NCBI GenBank assembly: GCA_036261625.1
Contig: DATAKL010000048.1
Span: 1 to 64,000, forward strand
Direction: 5' to 3'
Source: JAAXKN01 sp036261625
Lineage (GTDB): Bacteria > Bacteroidota > Ignavibacteria > Ignavibacteriales > SURF-24
Length of the DNA: 64,000 nt
Below, piece after piece: positions 52,228-60,509 of this stretch. Positions within the stretch are counted from its first letter, which is position 1, and every line of letters begins with the position of its first letter. Under the pieces are notes generated by a model that saw only the letters and a list, made by a program, of their open reading frames with translations, did no database searches and was not told the origin of the DNA. The position numbers and the translations under genes are program-made.

Positions 52228-52611
52228 TTATTCTCCTTCTTTTTTAATTTCGTTGAAAGAAATGTACCCTTCGGTATACATTCTTGTAAAGAACCTGGTC
52301 AGGCGGTCATGTACGGGCTCTATTTTCTGGCCGAAGGTTCCACTTAAAACCTCGGCAATCTGCCCTACTGTTTTCTTTCCGTCGATCTGTTTCCAGGTTT
52401 CGGAGCCGATTTCATCCAATTTAATCTTAAAATGGGTGGATTTCAATCTGGGCATTAAAAATTTGACCAGCAGGCGGTTCGTGAATTTGGGTACAAGGAC
52501 TGTAACCAACCCGTGCTCGTCAATTTCTTCCTTATAGACGCGGAAAGGTGTCAGCTCCAGGTAATTGGCTCCTCTAAGGATTTTTATTCTTTCTTTACGG
52601 CTTAAGGGCAT
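52228..52611 (-). CDS. PqqD-like winged-helix protein
   Basis: A 127-aa protein from the ATG at 52611 (MPLSRKERI). The C-terminal half has the PqqD pattern: SETWKQIDGKKTVGQIAEVL and RLTRFFTRMYTEGYI. PqqD proteins are peptide chaperones for radical-SAM peptide modification, but no such enzyme or precursor is nearby. A longer start at 52689 is excluded because the terminator at 52657-52687 covers that region. Co-transcribed with pepD. Confidence 0.78.
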   Translation of the reverse strand: MPLSRKERIKILRGANYLELTPFRVYKEEIDEHGLVTVLVPKFTNRLLVKFLMPRLKSTHFKIKLDEIGSETWKQIDGKKTVGQIAEVLSGTFGQKIEPVHDRLTRFFTRMYTEGYISFNEIKKEGE

Positions 52612-52656
52612 CTGGATTTTGTAGTTTTGTGTTAAGTGATGAAATATAAAAAGCAC

Positions 52657-52687
52657 GAGGCTAATGCCTTTTCCGGGCATTAGCCTC
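52657..52687. terminator. Terminator after the OPT transporter gene
   Basis: GAGGCTAATGCC (52657-52668) pairs perfectly with GGCATTAGCCTC (52676-52687), followed leftward by GTGCTTTTTATATTTC. It separates the transporter from the PqqD-pepD unit. Confidence 0.92.
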
Positions 52688-52703
52688 ATTGTCTAAAATT
52701 TGC

Positions 52704-54725
52704 TTAGAACATTGCTGACGGCGGAGCCGGTTCGTTCGGATCACCTGCGTTATTTAACGGGATACGGACGAGTATGTAGCCGATTACAACAAATACAAGC
52801 AGACTGATTAAGAATGTCGGATTCTCAAATATGACGGGGATTTTCCAGTCCACAACGGCAAAGAATGCAAAGAGAAGTCCAACCAGGGCTTCACCTGCAA
52901 TAAGGCCTGAGGCAAGGAGTACACCGTTATTTTCCATGCGGGACATCTGTGCCGAGTTGAATTTGCGCTTTGCAGCCATCTTATCAAGTATGCCGCGGAT
53001 CAGACCGCCGATAAAAATTGCAAATGAGGTTTCAAGCGGAAGATACATGCCTACGCAGACAAGCATCGGGCTTTTAACCTTAAGGAGTATGAAGCCTATG
53101 GCCATTAAAATACCCACTATGATTAAAGGCCATGCCATATCGCCGCCTACAATACCTTTGGCCAGAATAGCCATGAGGCTTGCCTGAGGTGCAGGATAAG
53201 CGTTTCCGCCAAGACCTGTACCGCCCATATTGATATCTCCCTGATGGAGAATTAAAAGCGGGAAATACATAACTGAAGTTGCCAGAAGCACACCGAACAA
53301 GTCACCCACCTGCATCTTCCACGGGGTACCGCCCAGGATGTGACCGACCTTTAAGTCCTGCAGCATTTCGCCTGCAACTGCCGCAGCAACACATATAACG
53401 GCGGCAACGCCAAGTACGGCGGCAATGCCCGGCATACCCTTTACACCAAGGGCAACCATAAGGATTGCAGCAACAATCAGTGTTGAGATTGTAAGACCCG
53501 AAATCGGGTTGTTGCTTGAACCGATAAGACCCACAAGGTAGCCCGAAACGGCTGCAAAGAAGAATCCGGCTATGATCATTACTACAGTAGCTACAAGAGC
53601 AGCAATGAGATCCTGTGAGAAATAGTAATAGACAAAGAAAGTGGCAATTGATGCCAAAATGAGGCCGCCAAAAACATACTTAAAGTTCATGTCTTTCTGT
53701 GTGCGGTCTTCTGAGGTTCCGCCCTGAGCTGCACGTTTTACGTCACCAACAGCACGCGTCAGACCTGCAGCAAGACTCTTGCGCATCTTAAAAAGCGTGT
53801 AGGCTGCACTCATTAGCATACCGCCGATGGCTATAGGCCTCACAATAGACTGCCATACATAGATGGCCTGTTGGATCCAGGTGGCTTCCGAATTGACATC
53901 AACACCCTTGGCCTGCAGTGAAGCAGTAATTTCAGGTCCTAAGAAGTATAAAAGGAGCGGAACAAAAAGACCCCAAGCCAGAAGTCCTCCTGTAAAGTTC
54001 AATGCTGCAAGCTGCGGGCCTATAATGTAGCCCACACCCATATAGGCAGGACTTACTCCTGGAGTCGATAGCATGGCGCCGCCGCCGGCAGGAACCGTGC
54101 TTCCGCCGCCTACAGCAATGCTCTTGCCGGAGAACGGAATAAACTTTTCCCAGCTGGCTGCAAAGGCCTGGAACTGCTTTAATGCCTGTATGAGAGCGCC
54201 AAGACCCATTGCCCAGAAAAGGAACTTTGCACCGCTTTTACCGGAACGTCCGGCTTTATGTATTTCAGAAGCGGCAACCGATTCCGGGAAAGGCAGCTCT
54301 GCGTCTTCAACCATCACACGGCGCAGAATGGTAACAAACAAGATACCTACAACACCGCCAACGAACATAATTGCCGTGGCTTCAAGGTAATGGCGAACCG
54401 AATAAAATTCTGTCCAAACGCCGGATATTAAAAATGCCGGGATGGTAAATATTGCACCGGCAGCAACAGATTCACCAATTGAACCTACAGTTCTTGCAAA
54501 ATTTTCTTCTAATATGGATCCCTTCATAACTTTCAAAAGAGCCATACCTATTACTGCTGCAGGATATGTAGCAGCAATCGTCATGCCTGCCTTCAACCCG
54601 AGATATGCATTTGCAGCACCCAATACAACCGACATCACAAGTCCAATGATGAGCGCGCGGACCGTAAACTCAGCCATATTTGTCTCAGGAGATACGAAAG
54701 GCACAAACTTTTTCTGTTCAGACAT
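52704..54725 (-). CDS. OPT family oligopeptide transporter
   Basis: A 673-aa polytopic membrane protein of the oligopeptide transporter family: N-terminal FTVRALIIGLVMSVVLGAAN with LGLKAGMTI, then SSNNPISGLTIST and GNAYPAPQAS, typical of bacterial OPT proteins. About 14-16 helices. It probably imports peptides or metal-peptide complexes, in line with the adjacent peptidase genes. Confidence 0.92.
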   Translation of the reverse strand: MSEQKKFVPFVSPETNMAEFTVRALIIGLVMSVVLGAANAYLGLKAGMTIAATYPAAVIGMALLKVMKGSILEENFARTVGSIGESVAAGAIFTIPAFLISGVWTEFYSVRHYLEATAIMFVGGVVGILFVTILRRVMVEDAELPFPESVAASEIHKAGRSGKSGAKFLFWAMGLGALIQALKQFQAFAASWEKFIPFSGKSIAVGGGSTVPAGGGAMLSTPGVSPAYMGVGYIIGPQLAALNFTGGLLAWGLFVPLLLYFLGPEITASLQAKGVDVNSEATWIQQAIYVWQSIVRPIAIGGMLMSAAYTLFKMRKSLAAGLTRAVGDVKRAAQGGTSEDRTQKDMNFKYVFGGLILASIATFFVYYYFSQDLIAALVATVVMIIAGFFFAAVSGYLVGLIGSSNNPISGLTISTLIVAAILMVALGVKGMPGIAAVLGVAAVICVAAAVAGEMLQDLKVGHILGGTPWKMQVGDLFGVLLATSVMYFPLLILHQGDINMGGTGLGGNAYPAPQASLMAILAKGIVGGDMAWPLIIVGILMAIGFILLKVKSPMLVCVGMYLPLETSFAIFIGGLIRGILDKMAAKRKFNSAQMSRMENNGVLLASGLIAGEALVGLLFAFFAVVDWKIPVIFENPTFLISLLVFVVIGYILVRIPLNNAGDPNEPAPPSAMF

Positions 54726-54831
54726 TTTCGCTCCTATAATTCTAAAATGAAATAAACTGTGGTAGAACTTAAAAAATGCCCTTCAATATAAGTATGTTTT
54801 ATAATGGGGTCAACAAAGAATTGTATAAAAA

Positions 54832-55629
54832 TCAGAAATCCATTCTACGCATTCCGATGTGGCAGATGGCAAAATCGTACTTAACTGGGTCATATGAGTC
54901 AAAGGTTTTCAGGTTCTCCGTGATCTCTTCGGCCATCTGCCAGGAGACATTTTTCCTGTGTGTCAGGTGAAGCTCCCGGCAGATCCGGGCTACGTGTGTA
55001 TCTACAGGAATGACGAGTTTATTTTTCGGGATTTCACACCAGAGTCCGAAGTCCAGCTCGTCTTGGCGCACCATCCACCTTAAGAAGAGATTCATCCTCT
55101 TGCAGGCGCTTCCAAGCATGGGATCGGGAAACATGAACCTGAGGCCCGGAGTAATGTTACTTCCCTTCAATCCGGACAAATTAAGAAGGTTGCGTGCAAA
55201 AAATGAAACCGATTCCTTAAGATTATTTTCTTTTTCAAAATAGTAAAGAAGGAAAAGCTCTTTTAAGGAGTCATAAGAAGTATATGCGCGGTGAAGTATA
55301 TGGAATAAAAGCGCAATGTCTTCTGAAGTATAAAACCTGTGTTTTATGCCATTGAAAACTGATGCATCCTCTTCATAACGGTAATTAACAATAAAATCAT
55401 ACGGTTTGTGTTCCATCAGGTCATTTAAGCGGGTAAGTACAGAGATTATCTGCTCCACCCTGCCATAGGCAAAAACCGAGGAGATTATGCCTATGGCTTC
55501 AATGTCTTTTCCATCCTTGTACAGATGCAGAAACTCAAGAGGATCAGGAGAAATCTGACTTTTATCAAAGTACCTGTAATGGTAGTTGAGCCTTTTTTTA
55601 AGATGGCTCATCAGTTTTTTTTGGGTCAT
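54832..55629 (-). CDS. DUF2400 family protein
   Basis: A 265-aa protein of the TIGR02757/DUF2400 family, found in many Bacteroidota: recognised by YRYFDKSQISPDPLEFLHLY, the GLRFMFPDPMLGSACKRMN block and PVDTHVARICRELHLTHRK, which resembles the DNA-glycosylase HhH fold. A DNA-repair role has been guessed, not shown. Its ATG overlaps the pdxJ stop. Confidence 0.82.
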   Translation of the reverse strand: MTQKKLMSHLKKRLNYHYRYFDKSQISPDPLEFLHLYKDGKDIEAIGIISSVFAYGRVEQIISVLTRLNDLMEHKPYDFIVNYRYEEDASVFNGIKHRFYTSEDIALLFHILHRAYTSYDSLKELFLLYYFEKENNLKESVSFFARNLLNLSGLKGSNITPGLRFMFPDPMLGSACKRMNLFLRWMVRQDELDFGLWCEIPKNKLVIPVDTHVARICRELHLTHRKNVSWQMAEEITENLKTFDSYDPVKYDFAICHIGMRRMDF

Positions 55630-56345
55630 CAGATGCTTCTTAGAATTCTTTTCATTTCCTCGACGGCTTCCTTTATTCCCACAACAACCGCCCGTGCAAT
55701 GACGGCATGGCCGATTGAAACCTCGTCAATATCCATTACCTCAATAAACTGCTTGATGTTCTGATAGTCCAGTCCGTGCCCGGCATTTACACCAAGGCCC
55801 AGTTTCTTTGCCTGTTTTGCAGCAATTCTAACCCTTTCAAGCTCATCTAACTGTTCATCCTCGGTTGCGGCATTTGCATAATGCCCAGTATGGATCTCAA
55901 TAATATCCGCCCCTATCTCAGCGGCGGCATTAATCTGGTTAATGTCAGGTTCAATAAAAAGGGAGACTGCAATTCCTGCCTCGTGGAGTTGTCTTATGGC
56001 CTGTGAGATCTGTTCAATATTGTCAATAACGTTCAGCCCACCCTCTGTAGTAAGTTCAAGCCTTTTCTCAGGCACGAGTGTGGCAAGTTCAGGCTGCACG
56101 TCGCAGGCAATGTTTATAATCTCCGGCACGGCGGCCATTTCAAGATCCAGCTTTGTAGTAACAAGTTCACGCAAGAGCCTTAAGTCGCGCTCATTTATGT
56201 GGCGGCGGTCTTCTCTAAGGTGAACTACAATTCCGTCTATGCCTGCCTGTTCGGCAATAAGGGCAACAGTAACAGGGTCGGGCTGGTTTTCCCCCCTGGC
56301 ATTCCTTAGAGTGGCTATATGATCGACATTTAAACAAAATCTCAT
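55629..56345 (-). CDS. pdxJ: Pyridoxine 5'-phosphate synthase PdxJ
   Basis: A 238-aa TIM-barrel enzyme making pyridoxine phosphate from 1-deoxyxylulose 5-phosphate and aminoacetone phosphate 3-phosphate. Motifs: LNVDHIATLRNARG, IVVHLREDRRHI, LEMAA, EIHTGHYANA and VNAGHGLDY. All active-site blocks are present. It begins one base after the CPBP gene and overlaps the DUF2400 gene, so the three form an operon. Confidence 0.96.
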   Translation of the reverse strand: MRFCLNVDHIATLRNARGENQPDPVTVALIAEQAGIDGIVVHLREDRRHINERDLRLLRELVTTKLDLEMAAVPEIINIACDVQPELATLVPEKRLELTTEGGLNVIDNIEQISQAIRQLHEAGIAVSLFIEPDINQINAAAEIGADIIEIHTGHYANAATEDEQLDELERVRIAAKQAKKLGLGVNAGHGLDYQNIKQFIEVMDIDEVSIGHAVIARAVVVGIKEAVEEMKRILRSI

Positions 56346-56346
56346 T

Positions 56347-57156
56347 TTATCCTCCTGTAAAATTTCTGATAATATTCAATAATGAGCTCAGTCCTGTACC
56401 ATACTCCCCCGAGCGGTAGCGGAGAATGGAAATCAGATCCATGGAAAAGAGTGCAGCAAAATGAATTATAATTCCATAGAACACAGAGCGCGTTCTTAAG
56501 GCCAGAATGCCCAGAATTACACCCCCCAATATGGCACCGAATGTTTCCAAAACAGGCTTTCCATTATGTAAAATAACAAATGGGAGCATTTGAACAAGTA
56601 CAGTATAGTAACTAAATTTTTCTTCCAGGGCGAATAGCATATACCCCCGCCAGATAAATTCCCAGGCAAGCATATATAAAATAAGGGCCCCTTCAAATAA
56701 AAAGAACACGCGCCAGTTATCCCTGGCTGAAAAGAGCGTGGGATAGCTTTGGCTAAAGGACGGTAGAGCTGAAATAAACCACACAATAATGAGCATTACA
56801 ATAAGGGCAAAAGCCGTAATAGTAACTCCAAATGAATAATCGCCCCATTTTAAGCCATAAAAGGAAATCTTCTCGCGGAAGAAAAACCTTATTATTAAGA
56901 GCGGCAATATAAACAGAAGCCCAAAATCCCCCAAAAACCAGTACAAGAACCGGTTTAATTCAGCCTCCGGTGCTGCAGTTCCTTCCACAGGCAAAACCAG
57001 GGAACTCCCGGCAAAAGCCGTTTCATAGAATCGGCCCGAAGTATAATACCAGGAGACTGTCTGAAGCACTGCAACTGAGAAGAAGACAGTTAAAACTTTT
57101 TTATCCAGACTTTTAACAATATCCCAAAAGTTTCCGGCTTCAGACTTAAAGTTCAT
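56347..57156 (-). CDS. CPBP family intramembrane protease
   Basis: A 269-aa membrane protein of the CAAX-protease-like (ABI/CPBP) family with about seven helices. The motif is ALAWEFIWRGYMLFALEEKF (variant of EExxxR), followed by FVILHNGKPVLET and GIIIHFAALF with the His ligands. It reads as an Abi-type regulator or processing protease. First gene of the pdxJ operon. Confidence 0.82.
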   Translation of the reverse strand: MNFKSEAGNFWDIVKSLDKKVLTVFFSVAVLQTVSWYYTSGRFYETAFAGSSLVLPVEGTAAPEAELNRFLYWFLGDFGLLFILPLLIIRFFFREKISFYGLKWGDYSFGVTITAFALIVMLIIVWFISALPSFSQSYPTLFSARDNWRVFFLFEGALILYMLAWEFIWRGYMLFALEEKFSYYTVLVQMLPFVILHNGKPVLETFGAILGGVILGILALRTRSVFYGIIIHFAALFSMDLISILRYRSGEYGTGLSSLLNIIRNFTGG

Positions 57157-57298
57157 CTTTAAAGCGCATGGTTCTAAATATCCTGTTTTTGATATGCAAA
57201 GATGTAATTTTTTTCATTTTTTCCCAAATAAATAGTCTTTTTTTCCCTAAATGTTCCTGCTTAAATGAGCTTACTTTTTAGATTTTTCACAGATAATC

Positions 57299-57352
57299 TT
57301 GACAGATACTTCAAACTTTATTAAATTAGCACTTAACGATAGAGAGTGCTAA
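57299..57352 (+). promoter_or_regulatory. groESL promoter and CIRCE operator
   Basis: A sigma-70-like promoter: TTGACA (57299-57304), 17-nt spacer, TAAATT (57322-57327). It overlaps the inverted repeat TTAGCACTT-N9-GAGTGCTAA at 57326-57352, the CIRCE operator bound by the repressor HrcA (one mismatch in the left arm). Heat-shock control is therefore expected. An AAGGAGG ribosome site follows at 57372. Confidence 0.93.
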
Positions 57353-57385
57353 TCACATATTTTGTTAAATTAAGGAGGATTAAAA

Positions 57386-57685
57386 ATGGCTAGTTTCAAA
57401 ATTCAACCCTTAGCTGACAGAGTTGTCGTACAGCCTATGGCAGCTGAAGAAAAGACAAAAGGCGGAATCATTTTACCCGACACGGCAAAGGAAAAGCCGA
57501 TTGAAGGAACAATCGTTGCAGTCGGTCAGGGCAAGGTTTCTGAAGACGGAAAGGTAACCGCTCTTACAGTAAAGGTTGGAGATAAGGTTTTATATGGCAA
57601 ATATTCAGGTACCGAAGTTTCAATTGACGGCGAAGAATATTTAATCATGCGCGAGAGCGATATTTTTGGAATTATAAAAAAATAA
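57386..57685 (+). CDS. groES: Co-chaperonin GroES
   Basis: A 99-aa heptameric lid of the GroEL chamber. Recognised by IQPLADRVVVQPMAAEEKT, GGIILPDTAKEKP, KVGDKVLYGKYSGTEV and EYLIMRESDIFGII. Strong ribosome site (AAGGAGG). First gene after the CIRCE promoter; groEL follows after 18 bp. Confidence 0.98.
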   Translation: MASFKIQPLADRVVVQPMAAEEKTKGGIILPDTAKEKPIEGTIVAVGQGKVSEDGKVTALTVKVGDKVLYGKYSGTEVSIDGEEYLIMRESDIFGIIKK

Positions 57686-57703
57686 TTTAAGGAGGATAGA
57701 AAA

Positions 57704-59341
57704 ATGGCTTCAAAATTAATTGTGTTCGATAGCGAAGCACGCAGCGGCCTGAAAAAAGGCGTTGATAAACTGGCCAATGCTGTTAAAGCTACACTCGGCC
57801 CCAAAGGCAGAAATGTAATTTTAGATAAAAAGTTCGGTGCACCGACAGTTACAAAAGACGGCGTAAGCGTTGCTAAGGAAATTGAACTCGAAGACCCGAT
57901 TGAAAACATGGGCGCTCAGATGGTCCGCGAAGTAGCCTCCAAGACCAGCGATGTTGCCGGAGACGGTACAACAACAGCTACCGTGCTTGCACAGGCAATC
58001 TACCGCGAAGGCTTAAAGAACGTTACAGCCGGCGCTAACCCGATGGATCTCAAAAGAGGAATCGACCTGGCAGTTGAAAAAGTTGTCGATTACCTGAAAA
58101 ATATGAGCAAGGACGTTGAAAGCCGCAATGAAATTGCACAGGTTGGATCAATTTCAGCCAATAACGACAAGACAATCGGCGACCTGATTGCAGACGCCAT
58201 GGAAAAAGTTGGTAAAGACGGCGTTATAACCGTTGAAGAAGCCAAGGGTACCGACACATCTTTAGAAGTTGTTGAAGGTATGCAGTTCGACCGCGGATAT
58301 CTTTCACCTTATTTCGTTACAGACGCCGAATCGATGGAAGCCGTTCTGGAAGATCCTTATATCTTAATCCACGACAAGAAGATCTCGGCCATGAAGGACC
58401 TTCTGCCTGTCCTGGAGAAAGTTGCTCAGCAGGGACGCGCTCTTTTAATTATTGCTGAAGACCTCGAAGGTGAAGCTCTTGCCACACTGGTCGTTAATAA
58501 GTTAAGAGGCACACTTAAGATCGCTGCCGTTAAGGCCCCGGGCTTCGGCGACAGAAGAAAAGCCATGCTTGAAGACATCGCCATTTTGACTTCAGGTACT
58601 GTTATTTCAGAAGAACGCGGCTTCAAACTTGAAAACGCTACTGTTTCTTATCTCGGTACAGCAAAGAAAGTTGTTTTGGATAAGGACAATACAACAATCG
58701 TTGAAGGTTCAGGTAAATCTGAAGACATTAAGAAGAGAATCAACGAAATAAGGGCTCAGATTGAAAAGACAACAAGTGACTACGATAAAGAAAAACTTCA
58801 GGAAAGACTTGCAAAGCTCTCAGGGGGCGTTGCAGTTCTGAAAATCGGTGCAGCTACTGAAGTTGAAATGAAGGAAAAGAAAGCCCGCGTTGAAGATGCA
58901 CTCCATGCCACCAGAGCTGCTGTTGAGGAAGGCATTGTTCCCGGCGGCGGTGTTGCTTTCGTAAGGGCAATTTCAGTGCTTGACAACGTTGAAGGCCAGA
59001 ACCTCGATCAGACAACAGGCGTTAAGATCATTCAGAAGGCTCTCCAGGAACCGTTGAAGCAGATCGTTACCAATGCAGGCCTTGAAGGATCCGTTGTCCT
59101 CAACAAGGTAATGGAAGGCAAGGATGACTACGGTTTCAACGCTGCTACAGAAACTTATGAGCACATGCTGAAGGCCGGCGTTATCGATCCTACTAAGGTT
59201 TCAAGAACCGCTCTTCAGAATGCAGCATCAGTTTCCTCACTGCTCATTACAACTGAAGCTGTTGTTTTTGAGAAGAAAGAAGCTGAAAAAGCTCCTGCTA
59301 TGCCGCCGGCCGGAATGGGCGGAATGGAAGGAATGTATTAA
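57704..59341 (+). CDS. groEL: Chaperonin GroEL
   Basis: A 545-aa ring chaperonin that folds proteins with ATP and GroES. Motifs: ATLGPKGRNVILDKKFG, TKDGVSVAKEIEL, GDGTTTATVLAQAI, and the C-terminal MPPAGMGGMEGMY tail. AAGGAGG lies before the ATG. Ends at a terminator. Confidence 0.99.
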   Translation: MASKLIVFDSEARSGLKKGVDKLANAVKATLGPKGRNVILDKKFGAPTVTKDGVSVAKEIELEDPIENMGAQMVREVASKTSDVAGDGTTTATVLAQAIYREGLKNVTAGANPMDLKRGIDLAVEKVVDYLKNMSKDVESRNEIAQVGSISANNDKTIGDLIADAMEKVGKDGVITVEEAKGTDTSLEVVEGMQFDRGYLSPYFVTDAESMEAVLEDPYILIHDKKISAMKDLLPVLEKVAQQGRALLIIAEDLEGEALATLVVNKLRGTLKIAAVKAPGFGDRRKAMLEDIAILTSGTVISEERGFKLENATVSYLGTAKKVVLDKDNTTIVEGSGKSEDIKKRINEIRAQIEKTTSDYDKEKLQERLAKLSGGVAVLKIGAATEVEMKEKKARVEDALHATRAAVEEGIVPGGGVAFVRAISVLDNVEGQNLDQTTGVKIIQKALQEPLKQIVTNAGLEGSVVLNKVMEGKDDYGFNAATETYEHMLKAGVIDPTKVSRTALQNAASVSSLLITTEAVVFEKKEAEKAPAMPPAGMGGMEGMY

Positions 59342-59365
59342 TAGATAGACTCTTATGTGCTTAAT

Positions 59366-59397
59366 AAGGCGGAGAACTTTCTCCGCCTTTTTTATTT
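59366..59397 (+). terminator. Terminator after groEL
   Basis: AAGGCGGAGAA (59366-59376) pairs with TTCTCCGCCTT (59379-59389), followed by TTTTTATTT. It lies 25 bp after the groEL stop. Confidence 0.95.
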
Positions 59398-59409
59398 ATC
59401 CGAAATATA

Positions 59410-60360
59410 TCAACAGTAATTTGCCTTTTTCTTAAAATACTCTATTGTAAGCTTAAGCCCCTCTTCCCTGTCCACCTTTGGCTCCCAGCCTAAGATCGCA
59501 CGTGCCTTTGAAATGTCAGGCTGGCGCACCTTCGGGTCGTCAACAGGAAGGTCCTTATAAACTATTTTGCTTTTTTTGCTTCCGGTCAGCTTTATGACCT
59601 CTTCGGCAAATTCCTTTATTGTGATTTCCGAGGGGTTGCCTATGTTGACAGGGTCAGTCTCGTTTGACATAAGAAGGCGGAAGATCCCTTCAACCAGATC
59701 CGTCACAAAACAGAAACTTCTGGTCTGGCAGCCGTCGCCGAAGACCGTAAGGTCCCGTCCTCTTAAGGCCTGATCGACGAAAGCCGGGAGCGCCCGCCCG
59801 TCATCGAGCCGCATTCTGGGGCCGTAAGTGTTAAATATTCTTACAATTCTGGTCTGAACGCCGTGATAACGGTGGTATGCCATTGTCATTGCCTCGGCGA
59901 AGCGTTTGGCCTCATCATATACGCCCCTGGGCCCAATGGGGTTTACATTGCCCCAGTAATCCTCCTTCTGAGGGTGAATTGTCGGATCGCCGTAGACTTC
60001 TGAGGTTGAGGCCAGGAGGAAGCGGGCTTTTTTCTCCTTTGCAAGCCCCAGGGCCTTATGAGTGCCGAGTGAGCCGACCTTTAAGGTCTGAATCGGAAGT
60101 TTCAGGTAATCAATCGGGCTGGCCGGAGAAGCAAAGTGAAGTATGTAATCCACACTGCCCGGCACGTGGATATAATTTGTAACGTCGTGCTTAATGAAAT
60201 TAAATTCTTCTTTTCCAAAAAGGTGTTCAATATTTCCCAGATTGCCTGTAATCAGGTTGTCTATGCAGTGAACCCTTAATCCTTCATCTAAAAGCCGGTC
60301 GCATATGTGAGAGCCTAAGAATCCGGCTCCTCCTGTAACAACAGCAACAGGTTTATACAT
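59410..60360 (-). CDS. UDP-glucuronate decarboxylase-like NAD-dependent epimerase
   Basis: A 316-aa short-chain dehydrogenase: VTGGAGFLGSHICDRLL (NAD-binding), HFASPASPIDYL, STSEVYGDP, and YDEAKRFAEAM (Tyr-Lys dyad). FNTYGPRMRLDDGRALPAF is typical for UXS. Makes UDP-xylose or a related nucleotide sugar for surface polysaccharide. Next to Wzc-like and SLBB genes, but separated by a terminator. Confidence 0.88.
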   Translation of the reverse strand: MYKPVAVVTGGAGFLGSHICDRLLDEGLRVHCIDNLITGNLGNIEHLFGKEEFNFIKHDVTNYIHVPGSVDYILHFASPASPIDYLKLPIQTLKVGSLGTHKALGLAKEKKARFLLASTSEVYGDPTIHPQKEDYWGNVNPIGPRGVYDEAKRFAEAMTMAYHRYHGVQTRIVRIFNTYGPRMRLDDGRALPAFVDQALRGRDLTVFGDGCQTRSFCFVTDLVEGIFRLLMSNETDPVNIGNPSEITIKEFAEEVIKLTGSKKSKIVYKDLPVDDPKVRQPDISKARAILGWEPKVDREEGLKLTIEYFKKKANYC

Positions 60361-60446
60361 TTTATACCTCTTACATTGTTCTAGTTTTAAGCTGGCAGGT
60401 GCAGATCACAGATACCGCTTCAACTTACATTTATTTTAAAGTACAT

Positions 60447-60490
60447 AAAAAAAACCCGATAATAAAAATTTATTATCGGGTTTTTATTTT
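60447..60490 (-). terminator. Terminator after the Wzc-like gene
   Basis: CCCGATAATA (60455-60464) pairs perfectly with TATTATCGGG (60471-60480); a run of eight T follows leftward, and five T rightward. Confidence 0.93.
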
Positions 60491-60509
60491 GGAATGTTAT
60501 TCTAAAGAA

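Noticed and set aside
52612..52689. Longer N-terminus of the PqqD-like protein
   Set aside because: This stretch is taken up by the perfect terminator hairpin of the upstream transporter gene.
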